Origin: Agelas oroides
Lineage: Eukaryota > Porifera > Demospongiae > Agelasida > Agelasidae
Direction of reading: 5' to 3'
Length of the DNA: 64,000 nt
Assembly: GCA_949130485.1 (NCBI GenBank)
Contig: OX422188.1
Location: 4,849,307-4,913,306, forward strand
The notes beneath the pieces were generated by a model that did no database searches, had not been told where the DNA came from, and was given only the letters and a program-made list of their open reading frames with translations. Below, piece after piece: positions 12,301 to 22,939 of the stretch (the stretch's first letter is position 1; each line of letters opens with the position of its first letter). The translations under genes and the position numbers were made by a program.

Positions 12301-14879
12301 GAGAAAGTGGGTGCTCACACTGCGGGGATCAAACATCACCCACGTGGAAATTAAAGAGAGGATAAGGTGCATGGGGAGGGTGAGGGGCAGGGCAGGGAGA
12401 GCAGGATGAAGGCACATCAAAATTCTAATCATAAACATCCTCCTTAGGCTAGTGGAGAAAGCTGTCGCCAGTGGTACTGTCTGGTCACCTCTTCCCTGTC
12501 CTCCTCTTCCCTCCCACCCCCAGGAACTCTCTGAACTGGTACCCCTGACTCTGGTAATCACTGTCAGTGTGACCACCTTCCTCTTACTTCTTTTATCCTC
12601 TCCCACTTCCCTTCTTTCTCACAGGATGAAAAGGAATCTTTAATCATGGTGGCAGGAATTGTCAATATCTTATTCATCTTCATTACAATGTGCTTTCAAC
12701 GTCGTCGACGTCAACATCATACCTCCGTTTCTGCTGCCCAGTTCAAAGGAAAATGCAATGAGGTATGATATCTACAGTCATTTTATTTCTCCCCCTTTCT
12801 CTTCTTCTCAGCAAGTGATCCAAAACTGTGTTAACTCTCATGTATATACAGAGTGTACAGCCACACACACAGTGTGAAGAAACGGTCCAGCTTCTGAAGG
12901 ATGAGGAAGGAAGTGTGGAGGTGGTAGCAGAGGGTGGGAGGAGTGAAGAGATTACTCTCCTGGTAATAATACATGCTAAGTTCAACAATAGCCTCATCGC
13001 TGTGGACAAGATTGATTCACTTAAATTGGCCTCAAATAAAACCTGCGTGACACAGAAGTATTCAGAGAAATTGCCATAGTTCACGCACGTTTACGGACAT
13101 AGTTTCCTTGTGTAAGCCTTTAGGGTTTGCTTTTTGTATGTTCTGTGTAGTTCTGTGTTATCACTAGTTATGAACTAAGTCTTTCTGACTTTTGGAGGGG
13201 CTATCTTTTTGCTCGAAAGCTGTGTATTTTTTGGAACAAGACTGCAGCTCAAGTGATGATGACTCAACTACCTTTGGTGGTTGAAGTAGGTAAAATTTCC
13301 CACTGCCTTGGCAAAATGGCATTCTACGTCCTGTCCCCTGCCAGTTGCCATCAATTCTACTTGATTATTCTATCCTTAGTGTATACAGGTGGTATACAAG
13401 ACACTAAATGGGAGCAAAGTCAGTAGAAAAGCCAGGGATATCATGGGCATAGTCAGAAAACTCCTTCAGTGAAGGTACATAAAGTTTCTCAAGATAATAG
13501 TGTGTGGTGATACTGCTGGTGGTTACAGTCACTGAATGTTGCAAACGTAATTGTCGTGAATCATACACGCAAGGTGGTCGATGTGCTTCCGTGGTCTAGG
13601 TTATGACACTTCTGTAAGCAGGATGTGGAAAGCATGCTAGCTACACACAAATTTTACACATACTGTAGAGAACATATCAAGTGCCCATCACGGAGCAAAT
13701 GCCCATCCCCCTCTTTTCGCCAAACAGGGTCGAAAAGAAATATAGTATGGGCCCACCTATATAATTATGCCAAGATACAATAATTGCTGACACCACAATT
13801 ATTGTGCTAATGTAACTGCTATAATCTATTTCTGAATTCAAATAACCTGTCTGCACAAAATGAAGATCAGTTTGTAGGCCTCTCAATAATACATGCACAT
13901 GGTCAGCAAAAACTTCTCAGGAATAGGCTTGAAGCTATGGACACAGAACACAGGACAAAGATTGGCAGGGAGAATGGTTCTAAGTCTAAGAACACATCAC
14001 AGCTTGAGCGGTATGCACATTGTAGGTGGTCTATAATGTCCCCAAAACATGGGTGCTTAATACGTACTCTATAGTAACATTAACAAAAAAAAACCACCCT
14101 CCAGAGTGTCTGCATTAGAATTGAGCTTCAATACTGCTGGAAAGCTGAAAAGCGATGAGAGCTTCCCTAAATGCAGTTAATTACTAAATTACAAAATTCG
14201 CCATGCGCTATGCACGAGATCCTTTGGAAGCCCACTTTCTAAATTTCTGGCTACACCGTGGATTCTGTCCCTAGCATAATGGCATGCATGGATAGGTTAG
14301 TAACCAAGCCAGCCTAGGATTCTGTAGACACCCAGAGTTTATTTGCTTGCAGATCTACTGCATTTTCCAAAAATGGTGGTATGAACCAATGATTTTTTTT
14401 TTTTGCATCATTTACAATGGGCGTGTCTTCCTATGCAATGAATAATGTTACACAAACAAGCAACAATGCCATAGTAACAACACAATTATGTTTCCGTAAA
14501 GTAAATAGAAAGCATGATGTAGCACTAATGCAGACAATATAGTATCCTATTTGTTGGAGTTTTATTGTGAGAAAAAGTTAAGGCTGCTTTAACTTGTCTA
14601 AGTCATTGATTCACTGACTGGTTGCTCAATTGATCCATACATGGACAGAGTGATGAACCAGAGGAGAATGCTCTCTTCCTCCATGTCCCCACAACATCAC
14701 ACACTTCCTTCTCCTCCCCTAAACCATCCCAGGAAGCTGATAACACAGTACCTGACACTGAGCCAAGTGCTGCACAGAAACTGTTAACAAACTCAGTGGT
14801 GGAAGTGGACACTTACCACTCAACGAGCAGTGGTCATGACCACTCAACGAGCAGTGGTCATGCAACTGGGAAGCTGTAA
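9312..14879 (+). CDS. 3' half of a furin/PCSK-type proprotein convertase (S8 end, P domain, TM, tail)
   Basis: Ten exons join in phase: 9312-9468, 9624-9714, 9780-9835, 9908-10005, 11184-11284, 12270-12379, 12524-12553, 12625-12762, 12852-12962, 14649-14879 (TAA), about 373 residues. Exon 1 carries LSWRDVQALLVYTA and YGFGLMDAYRM, typical of the end of the subtilisin domain. The P domain follows: LEYVAVTVTLDHSCRGALEY, DDWTFTTVKFWGETPLGKWT and GVLRKWVLTLRGS. Exon 8 encodes a hydrophobic span (IMVAGIVNILFIFITMCF) followed by QRRRRQ, as in a type I membrane protein; an acidic, Ser-rich tail follows. There are no furin-type Cys repeats, so the layout is closest to PCSK7 (inference). Such enzymes cleave precursors at basic sites in the Golgi. 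The Asp/His/Ser catalytic exons are missing from the window. The second intron appears to use a GC donor (9715). Exons 12524-12553 and 14649-14879 are the least certain. Confidence 0.75.
9528..9623. repeat. CA microsatellites abutting a splice acceptor
   Basis: Two CA runs (about 9528-9552 and 9593-9620) lie in the first convertase intron. The second runs straight into the acceptor CAG at 9621-9623, taking the place of a polypyrimidine tract. Confidence 0.9.
10506..10645. repeat. 18-bp minisatellite, about seven copies
   Basis: The unit AGACTAGCATGGTGTGAT is repeated with C/T and A/C changes inside the fourth convertase intron. Being a multiple of three, it stays open in several frames on both strands (CDRLAW on +, YHTMLV on -); I read this as incidental. 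Confidence 0.9.
11908..11973. repeat. 12-bp minisatellite, five copies
   Basis: AGTACTACGTCC is repeated in tandem in a convertase intron. It would encode a Ser/Thr run in one frame, but no splice context supports coding. Confidence 0.85.
13677..14030. repeat. Dispersed repeat shared with 58370-58600
   Basis: Shared stretches are GGCCTCTCAATAATACAT, the CAGCAAAA block, GATTGG(C/G)AGGGAGA, CTAAG(T/C)CTAAGAAC and AGCTTGA, in the same order as at 58375-58580. It lies in the last convertase intron. There is no open frame of note and the family is not recognised. Confidence 0.6.
14813..14863 (+). repeat. 24-bp in-frame duplication inside the terminal convertase exon
   Basis: CACTCAACGAGCAGTGGTCA occurs twice in direct succession (period 24 bp), giving two copies of HSTSSGH in the predicted cytoplasmic tail. 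The frame is kept, as expected for coding sequence. Confidence 0.85.
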
Positions 14880-17289
14880 CAATCGGAGTCCACCAACCAG
14901 TGGTATCCATGAGAATTGATGCTAGTGATAACCATGGCAACTGTAACAAAGCTTGAGTTAGTAGAGTGACGTCAACGTTTGAACTATTCCAGGTCTCCAG
15001 ATAGGCATGCATTATCACATTCCTACTTGTATAGCACATGCAGGCATATTTTCAACTGGTGCAGTTGTTCAGTCATTCATTCTCATCACCTATTATGTGT
15101 TCAACAGACATCAATGGCTAACATAATTGACAATGACTATAGCATAATTGTTTACTGTGCAAAGTGTGCACCAGTGGGGGATTCACATGGAAAAGTTAGT
15201 GGAGAAGACAGCAATTGATAGACTTTGAGTTCAGGGCACATAATGCTCATCCCCATTTAGTTTAACCAGCATACGCTCTACATTCCAATAGCTCATACAG
15301 TTAAGTTCTTGATGCTTGTCATACAACAAGTGCATAAAATTCCAGGTTGCACAACTGCATGGACAGGATAAAAATGATTCAGGCAATTCACCGTTTGCTT
15401 GAACGTGTTTGAGTCAAGGCATTGCTAAACTGCCCATAGCAAGTGATAGCCAGGTATGACGGTATGAAACAACTTGAGTTATGAATATGTTTACCAGCAT
15501 TTAGAAACTGGCATAATTTTGAGCATAAATAGGTAAGTCAATCATTAACCACAATCAGGTATGAAGCCACTCTGGGTTAACATAACCACGAGCGTGTAGT
15601 TAAAGTTTTAACTTCAGCTTCTTTGTGCTGACCTGATTAAGTTTTACATGTAAAAGTAGTAACCCAAATATGGGGTAATCTTAACAGGTCATGTTAAATT
15701 GGTTGGGTTAGTTCAAACGATCAATTCAGATCGAGTAGCCCAATGGATAAATCCTCAATAAGTCTGAGAAGATATTGTCTTCTGGTGTCATATCTACAAA
15801 ACTTACAGCTCCTTGCAGATCAGAGCTGAGTCAAAAGCATATCAAGTATAAGTCATGTGATTGAACACAACAGATCATATGATCAGGAATAGCATATAGT
15901 AGGTGAATTTACAAGCATAATGGTTGGTCCCTATTCATGTTAACTAGGTTGCATGAAGCCACAATAGTATTTCCAAAAAAATGTACTTAGGTAGCAACCA
16001 CCTATCAACACAAAACTTTCCCTCGAGCTTCATTATCCTGGGTGTGTCACTGCACTGTGTGTTTTACACTAGGGACTTTCTCTCTAGGGTGGTTATATTT
16101 GCAACACCCATCCGGGCTTCTAGTGATTCTGTTTTGTCCGCTGCTTTATAAACTACTTTAAATTAGAGCCAAAACATCATGTTATCAACTGCTGCAACAG
16201 ATAGACCAAACTTATACTCATGCCTGAGCTAGTACACACACATGCATATGCACACAGCTGTATATAAAGGGATTGTCAAAAGCACAGCACTCTACAGCTG
16301 TCAATACAAAGTCTTTGATGTGCCAGAATATCAGTGTGTCTGCCACACAATCATTAAGAGTACTACTCTTGGTATAGAGCTAGAGGAGCACAAAGTGAAA
16401 CTGCATCGCAGTAATCAACTCTTGACAATGCAAAGCAATAAGTGAAGCTCATGATGAAAGAGATGCCAAGAGGAAAGAAAATAACAGGTAATTACCTATA
16501 TTTTCATAGAACAGAATGTACTTAAAGTTCTTCAAAGGCTAGAGTAACTTACTGAGGAACACTGAACTGATAGCCTTTTTCCCTAGGCACTCTGACTCAT
16601 TCCCAGGTGCTCTGGGTTTTCCATGCACCTGGAACAAGGCTAGCACACTGATTGCTCTATCTCAACTGTGCATGTGTGCATGGGGTAATAAGCTTGCATG
16701 TTATGTTTTAATTAATGCATGTTACATCCTTGTATACATGGGAGTTACATGTGACTGTTTTGATTTGCTCGCTTCAGCTAATTTTGAGAAACTGGGCATG
16801 AATGTGTGCTAGTCTAGCTATGTGCCGCATCTATGTAGTCAAGTACCAGAAATTGCCTTTAAAAAGGCACTAAAAATTTTAATTTGGCTTGTTACATTCA
16901 ACCGAATAATTTTGTCCTTAAATTCCTTACACTCATCAGCAGCTGTGTGCACCCTCATCTATATAGACCTATGTATGTGTAAGTAATGTGTTATCACAAT
17001 GGTATGAAGTGATTCCAGATCAATGTTGCCACATACTGCCTGTAATGTTACAACTTTCTGGCACCTTGAGTTAAAACCACCGTCACCTAGTTAAACAGTT
17101 AAGAAAACAGCTGTAGTTTATCTTGTACTTGTGTGGCTTCTTAGGTCCCACAAAAGTGGTTGCATTCACCTCTAACAGTGCACATAAAACTGTGAGCATG
17201 TGACAATGTATAGAAATGACAGGGAGTGAGGGTATGTACTGTAGCTGTAGTTACATCCTGTACATCTGTGTGTCATCACTAACTCCATT
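14880..17289. other. Intergenic, no gene recognised
   Basis: It holds only short frames (largest about 80 codons) without splice context or recognisable motifs. A match to a tRNA A box (TAGCCCAATGG, 15736-15746) lies here, but no complete tRNA fold follows. Confidence 0.5.
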
Positions 17290-17403
17290 GTGATGCTTCC
17301 TAGGGTTGTAGTGTATATGTATGCAAACATTATGGATATAACATTTACAAACTGTCACATCTCCCTATCAGCCACACTCATCACAAGGGCCTCTCAGCAG
17401 GCA

Positions 17404-20400
17404 ATGTTCACTCTGATCCTGACTGTCGCAGTACTAGCCCTTCCTACAACTGGAACAATACTCACCATTAAACCAAGCTCAAATACACCCTGTCTCAACA
17501 ATCCCTGCTTGACTCTCTTTGAGTATGCACAACACCATTCTCAGTATTTCAGTAGCCCAAACATCACACTGCAGCTCCTTCCTGGTAACCATACTCTTGC
17601 ATCCAACCTCATCATAGCAAACATTCAACGCCTAGACATTCTCGGAGATGCCACTTCACTGACACCAAGTACAATTAAATGCAGTGACTCCAATGTTGGG
17701 TTTGCATTTAGAAACATTTCAGAAGTAAGAGTTCATGACATGACATTCACTTCCTGCGGAATATCACACAACATCATTGTTTACAAAATAAACAGCTATA
17801 TCGTTCATAAATTTATCTACCAGTCCTCAATTGTACAACAGTACTATGCAATTCTATTTGAATCAGTGCAACACATTGAGGTCGTTGAATGTGTTTTCTA
17901 TCATAACTTTGGTACTGCACTTGGGATATTCAAGAGTAGTGCAACCTTGAGTGGAAACAATATGTTTTCTAGCAACTGTAAATGCTCAAATGTTCATGGG
18001 TGCATTGGAGGTGGGATCTATGCTGAAAAAAGTAATGCAAAATTCAATGGAAACACCACCTTTGATGGGAATCCTGGTGGGGGGATATACGCACAGTTTA
18101 ACAATTTTGTGAGCTTCAGTGGTAGCACCACCTTCAAGGGGAACGTAGCAGTGAATGGTGGTGGAGTACACGCATCGCACAACAGTATAGTGAAATTCAG
18201 TGGTACTGGTACAATCAGTGATAACATAGCTAAAAATGGAGGAGGAATCTACTTAGAAAGCAGTAGCGTTGAAATGAGTGGTAACATAACAGTAAGAAAC
18301 AACAGAGCTTATCTTGGAGGAGGAATCTATTTAGTAAGGTTTCATGATCGAAAATTCACGCGGTCCAATATAAGGTTCAGTCACTTCAGTAGTACTATTA
18401 CAATTAGTGATAACACGGCTGAACGTGGAGGAGGAATCTTCTCAGTCAGGAACAACATTAACATCAATGGTAGAACCACAGTTAGAAACAACACAGCTTT
18501 ACAACATGGAGGAGGTATCATGTTAATCAGCAGTACCATTGACATCAGTGGTAATGTCACAGTCAGAAACAACACTGCTAAACAAAACGGAGGAGGAATG
18601 TACTTAGACAATAGTGCAATCGACATCACTGGTACTGGTGTTGTGGAAGTGAATTTTGCTATTTCATATGGTGGAGGGATCTACATGAGCAGAACTCACC
18701 TGACACTTACTGGAGTCAACTTCACTAACAACTTAGCAAGAGAAGGAGGAGGAGTATATGCTACAACAAACAGCACTCTTTACTTTGATGGAACAAACAC
18801 TTTTGACACCAACAGAGCAGCTGTTAGCGGTGGTGGGATCTGGATGGATAATGGTAACCTGACATTAAATGGAAGCAACTCCATTGTAAGGTGCACTGCA
18901 GGGTATAAAGGAGGAGGAATAAGCATCTATAATGTCGCAATCAATCTTCCAGGAAACAACAAATTTATATCCAACACAGCAACAAGTGGTGGAGGCATCA
19001 GTTCACGCTGGAGTAACCTTTCTTTCACCAACAGCAGTCACTTTAGCAACAACTCAGCAGTAGACAATGGTGGAGGAATCTCCGCTAGCTTCAGCACTTT
19101 AGTCTTTGATGGCAATGACAACACTTTTGATAATAACTGTGCTGACCTTGGTGGAGCAGTCTATATACTTACAAGTTCCCTCAATTTTCCAGGAAGCAAT
19201 TATTTCATTCTGAACCATGCCAGACGAGATGGAGGGGCAATCTATGGACAAGATAACAGTACAGTGAATCTGAATGGACCCAACAGTTTTCAAAGCAATG
19301 AAGCAGATAGGGGAGGAGGACTATTTCTAGAGTTTTGCAGGTTGTGTATGTCAGGTAGATCGTCGTTTCACAGCAACAAAGGAATGACAGGAGGAGGACT
19401 ATACTCCTTGCACAGTCACTTGGAATTCTCTGGGACGTACAGTCATTTTACTGCTAACTCAGCCATAAATGCAGGGGGTGGCCTTGCTACTGTATACAGC
19501 ACTGTAGATCTTGCTGGGAACACAAGCTTTGAAAGAAACGTTGCACTTAGTGGTGGAGCAATGTATATGGAAGATACTCAAGTCAACATGAGTGGTACCA
19601 ACCATTTCATTCAAGACTGTGCACGATATGAAGGTGGTGCAATTTACATACGAGCTAGCAAAGTGAATATAAGTGGCAGGAATGTATTAGAACACAATTC
19701 TGCAGCAATGAGAGGTGGGTCACTCTTTGCAACATGTGCCACTATCAACTTCACTGGTATTACTATCATTCATAACTCAAAGAGCCCAGAGGGTGCTGCA
19801 ATTCACGTGGCTTATACTTCCATGATCTTTGAAGGAACAACTCAATTTAGGAATAATTCAGCACATTATGGTGGAGCAGTGTTCTCAGAGAACAGTAACT
19901 TTACCTTTGGTGAGGCTACTTGTGCTGGAGAGCAATGGGATGTAGAACCTGGCAGCTCCTTTATAAACAATGCTGCTTTCCGGGGTGGGGCAGTGTATTT
20001 AGACCAGCAATCCAGCGTCTTCATACACCATCCTGCTTGCATGCTTTTCAAGAACAATGCAGCTACAGAGTATGGTGGAGCAATTTATGTCATTGACATT
20101 GCTGGAACCAACACATGCCCTCCACTGTTGGATCTACCATCACGAAATGAGTGTTTTGTTCATGTGATTAGCAATGAAATGTCTGGTAGAATCAATCTAA
20201 CATTTCAAGGCAACACGGCCAGAAAAAGTGGGAGTATTTTGTATGGTGGCATGCTGAACAAGTGTAACTACAGTCATTCAGAAGAATACACCTTACACCT
20301 CTTCAATACTTCCATCAAAGATGAAACTACTACCCATGAAGTTGCTGCCATTTCATCTGACCCCAAGCTCTGCTTCTGCACTGGAGGGGGATCACGCAAA

Positions 20401-22257
20401 TGCAAAGAAGAAAAGCACATAAGTGCTTTCCCTGGACAGAAAGTCAATGTATCAGTGATCGCAGTCGATCAAACAGGCACACCTATTCCAACAGCAATCC
20501 ATGCAGACCTGATTTCTGATGAAAAACACAATTCAAAAGTGTGTGAAGCCTTTTTACAGGAAAGAGAAGGATTGTGCACAAACAGAAGTTACACCATCAC
20601 ATCTCCAAACACCACTAGCAAACTTCTGCTCTATCCTACTACTGTGTCTGGCAACCCGACTCCAGCTGTTCTCCACATTACATTTCAGAGTTGTCCAGTA
20701 GGATTTGAACAATCCAACTTTACTAACAAATGCATCTGTGATCGCAGGCTTCAGATGTTCACAAACACGTGCAACATAGACAGCCAGACAGTACTGCGAA
20801 CAGGTGAGATGAGCTTTTGGGTGAACGCATCGTATGACAATGACACTTTAGAGGGCTATGTTACTCACCCTCAGTGCCCCCTCAACTACTGCACTAAAGA
20901 GAGAAAACATATCAACTTGAACAATCCAGATGAGCATTGTAACTCCAATCGTTCAGGACTTCTCTGTGGAAGTTGCAAAGAGGGTTTCAGCCTTATACTG
21001 GGCAGCTCCCAATGCAAGAAATGCAGCAATAATTACCTAGCCCTTCTTATACCATTTGCACTAGCTGGAGTGGCTTTAGTGGTCTTCCTCTTTGTGTTGA
21101 ATTTGACAGTAACAACTGGGACACTCCATGGGCTGATATTCTATGCCAATATTGTCACTGCAAACTATCATATCTTCTTTCCACCCAACTCCAACCTTAC
21201 GGTTAGAATCTTTATAGCTTGGCTAAACTTAGACCTTGGCATTGAGACCTGTTTCTATAATGGGATGGATGCCTACAGTAAACTATGGTTGCAGTTTGTG
21301 TTCCCTCTCTACATTTGGGGAATAGTGGGATTCTTAATTTACATCAGTAGGCATTCTCGAAGAATGGTACAGCTGTTAGGAACCAATCCAGTGGCTGTCC
21401 TAGATACACTCTTCCTATTGTCTTACACAAAGGTTCTACGCACTGTCATCACCACCCTTTCTCTCACCACCCTTCATTATCCAAACCATGACAGTGTTGT
21501 TTGGCTGTATGATCCAAGCATCTCCACACTGAAATTGATCCCATTTATTTTGGTAGCGCTGGTATTTTTAATCTTTCTCTTGCTCCCATACACTTTGCTT
21601 CTCCTCCTGGGTCAGTGGCTTTGGACAGAGAGAGACTGTTGTCTGTCATCCTGCTGGAACAAGCATCCAAAGCTAGGACTCAGACTGAAAATAATCCTGG
21701 ATCCCTACCATGCTCCCTACAAGTCAGAGTGTCGCTACTGGACTGGGCTGTTTCTTCTGTTTCGTTGCATTCTGTTTCTTGTCTCTACCTTCAATATCAG
21801 TGGGGATAAAAACAGTGCTAATCTTCTTGCCATTTTGACTGTTGTCATAGTCAGTTTGGTAGTGTTTGGGCTTTCTGGAAGGGTGTACAAGAGCTGGTGC
21901 CTGAATGCTCTTGAGCTTTCCTTTCTTCTGAACCTCAGCATCTTTACTGCTGCTACCTACCATGTGAATCTGGCCAAAGGAGACCAGGCTGTTATAGCAT
22001 ACATCTCAGTAGGAGTAGCTTTCCTAACATTTGTTGGGATTGTTACTTACCATGCTTACCTGCAAATTAAACCATGGACACCACAGGACACCTTTTGCTG
22101 CATTGATAAGAAATCTGATTTGGACAAAAGTAAAGAGAATGATAATGCTCAGAACCATGTGCACAAGTTACAAACCTGGGGCAAGACTCCTCCAACCACA
22201 ACATTTGTTGAGATTTATGATCTTCGTCATCCACTGGATTTGATTGATACCAACTAA
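17404..22257 (+). CDS. Pmp-repeat beta-helix receptor-like protein with multi-TM C-terminus, intronless
   Basis: A single exon encodes 1617 residues from the ATG at 17404. This start is chosen because MFTLILTVAVLALPTTGT follows, a good signal peptide; the frame is open upstream to 17290. Residues about 170-930 carry some 25 repeats of the form GG(G/A)(I/V/L)Y, usually preceded by F..N.A, which resemble chlamydial Pmp repeats and should form a right-handed parallel beta-helix, heavily N-glycosylated by the many NxT/S sites. A Cys-rich segment follows (around GLLCGSCKEGF), then eight or nine hydrophobic spans from about residue 1212 to 1555 and a hydrophilic tail of about 60 residues. Similar proteins are often annotated as probable outer membrane protein Pmp in sponges. 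The ligand and signalling partner are unknown. It is a surface protein by architecture; a receptor role is inference. The absence of introns contrasts with its neighbours. Confidence 0.9.
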   Translation: MFTLILTVAVLALPTTGTILTIKPSSNTPCLNNPCLTLFEYAQHHSQYFSSPNITLQLLPGNHTLASNLIIANIQRLDILGDATSLTPSTIKCSDSNVGFAFRNISEVRVHDMTFTSCGISHNIIVYKINSYIVHKFIYQSSIVQQYYAILFESVQHIEVVECVFYHNFGTALGIFKSSATLSGNNMFSSNCKCSNVHGCIGGGIYAEKSNAKFNGNTTFDGNPGGGIYAQFNNFVSFSGSTTFKGNVAVNGGGVHASHNSIVKFSGTGTISDNIAKNGGGIYLESSSVEMSGNITVRNNRAYLGGGIYLVRFHDRKFTRSNIRFSHFSSTITISDNTAERGGGIFSVRNNININGRTTVRNNTALQHGGGIMLISSTIDISGNVTVRNNTAKQNGGGMYLDNSAIDITGTGVVEVNFAISYGGGIYMSRTHLTLTGVNFTNNLAREGGGVYATTNSTLYFDGTNTFDTNRAAVSGGGIWMDNGNLTLNGSNSIVRCTAGYKGGGISIYNVAINLPGNNKFISNTATSGGGISSRWSNLSFTNSSHFSNNSAVDNGGGISASFSTLVFDGNDNTFDNNCADLGGAVYILTSSLNFPGSNYFILNHARRDGGAIYGQDNSTVNLNGPNSFQSNEADRGGGLFLEFCRLCMSGRSSFHSNKGMTGGGLYSLHSHLEFSGTYSHFTANSAINAGGGLATVYSTVDLAGNTSFERNVALSGGAMYMEDTQVNMSGTNHFIQDCARYEGGAIYIRASKVNISGRNVLEHNSAAMRGGSLFATCATINFTGITIIHNSKSPEGAAIHVAYTSMIFEGTTQFRNNSAHYGGAVFSENSNFTFGEATCAGEQWDVEPGSSFINNAAFRGGAVYLDQQSSVFIHHPACMLFKNNAATEYGGAIYVIDIAGTNTCPPLLDLPSRNECFVHVISNEMSGRINLTFQGNTARKSGSILYGGMLNKCNYSHSEEYTLHLFNTSIKDETTTHEVAAISSDPKLCFCTGGGSRKCKEEKHISAFPGQKVNVSVIAVDQTGTPIPTAIHADLISDEKHNSKVCEAFLQEREGLCTNRSYTITSPNTTSKLLLYPTTVSGNPTPAVLHITFQSCPVGFEQSNFTNKCICDRRLQMFTNTCNIDSQTVLRTGEMSFWVNASYDNDTLEGYVTHPQCPLNYCTKERKHINLNNPDEHCNSNRSGLLCGSCKEGFSLILGSSQCKKCSNNYLALLIPFALAGVALVVFLFVLNLTVTTGTLHGLIFYANIVTANYHIFFPPNSNLTVRIFIAWLNLDLGIETCFYNGMDAYSKLWLQFVFPLYIWGIVGFLIYISRHSRRMVQLLGTNPVAVLDTLFLLSYTKVLRTVITTLSLTTLHYPNHDSVVWLYDPSISTLKLIPFILVALVFLIFLLLPYTLLLLLGQWLWTERDCCLSSCWNKHPKLGLRLKIILDPYHAPYKSECRYWTGLFLLFRCILFLVSTFNISGDKNSANLLAILTVVIVSLVVFGLSGRVYKSWCLNALELSFLLNLSIFTAATYHVNLAKGDQAVIAYISVGVAFLTFVGIVTYHAYLQIKPWTPQDTFCCIDKKSDLDKSKENDNAQNHVHKLQTWGKTPPTTTFVEIYDLRHPLDLIDTN

Positions 22258-22488
22258 ATGTTTATATGCCTTCATGCCAATTGTTGATTAAGTAATGTTT
22301 GCAATAACTAGGACATTTCATAACTGCATTGCTGATTATGTTATATTCTGTATGCAGACTGTTAATTGCTATTATGTTTTACATTCAGTGCTAACCCACA
22401 ATGAAGATTGTTAATTTTGTGGCAGTTGTATGGGTAAATGCATGACCCATGTATTTTTGTAGTTGTTTTTATACATTTCTGAAAAGAG

Positions 22489-22494
22489 AATAAA
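22489..22494 (+). promoter_or_regulatory. Poly(A) signal of the Pmp-like gene
   Basis: AATAAA lies 232 bp after the stop codon, in AT-rich sequence, on the coding strand. Confidence 0.6.
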
Positions 22495-22649
22495 CCATGA
22501 ATACTCTCTTCTATGTTTTAGAGGGATCAGTCTGAGTTTAGTACTATGTTCAGTTGCAGTTTGTGAGCAATGATTATCAGGCTTTGCAGCTATCCTGTAA
22601 TGCAATTCTACTTCTATGATACTGTAGTCTAGAGCCCTATACTGTAAAT

Positions 22650-22892
22650 ACAGATTGGTTGTTTTAACCAAAGAGTGGTTACCCTGGTTGCGTGGATTCT
22701 TTTGGTATCATGGGCTAATTGTATAAAACAACTTGAGTGGTAGTTTCTTTGTTGTTTCCTACTCTTTACCTTATTCCTGAAAGAGGAAAGGAGGAGGAAA
22801 CAACAAGGAAACTGGTCATCAGGCTTATACAATTAGTACCAAGTTAACCATGCAGCCAGGTAACCATTCTGCAGTTAAAACAACCAATCTGT
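22650..22892. repeat. 243-bp foldback (MITE-like) element
   Basis: The ends match as inverted repeats (ACAGATTGGTTGTTTTAAC on the left; its reverse complement ends at 22892). Similarity continues inward almost to the centre, for example TAATTGTATAA and TTTCCTTGTTGTTTCCT opposite their complements. The whole element could fold into one imperfect hairpin. No target duplication was found. Confidence 0.8.
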
Positions 22893-22939
22893 TTTGTGAG
22901 TTTTACCTTCATCGTTTTAGGCTACCAGTTTTGTTGAAC

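Noticed and set aside
16242..16445. 67-codon frame upstream of the Pmp-like gene
   Set aside because: It is short, without homology clues or a signal of coding constraint; it could be chance.
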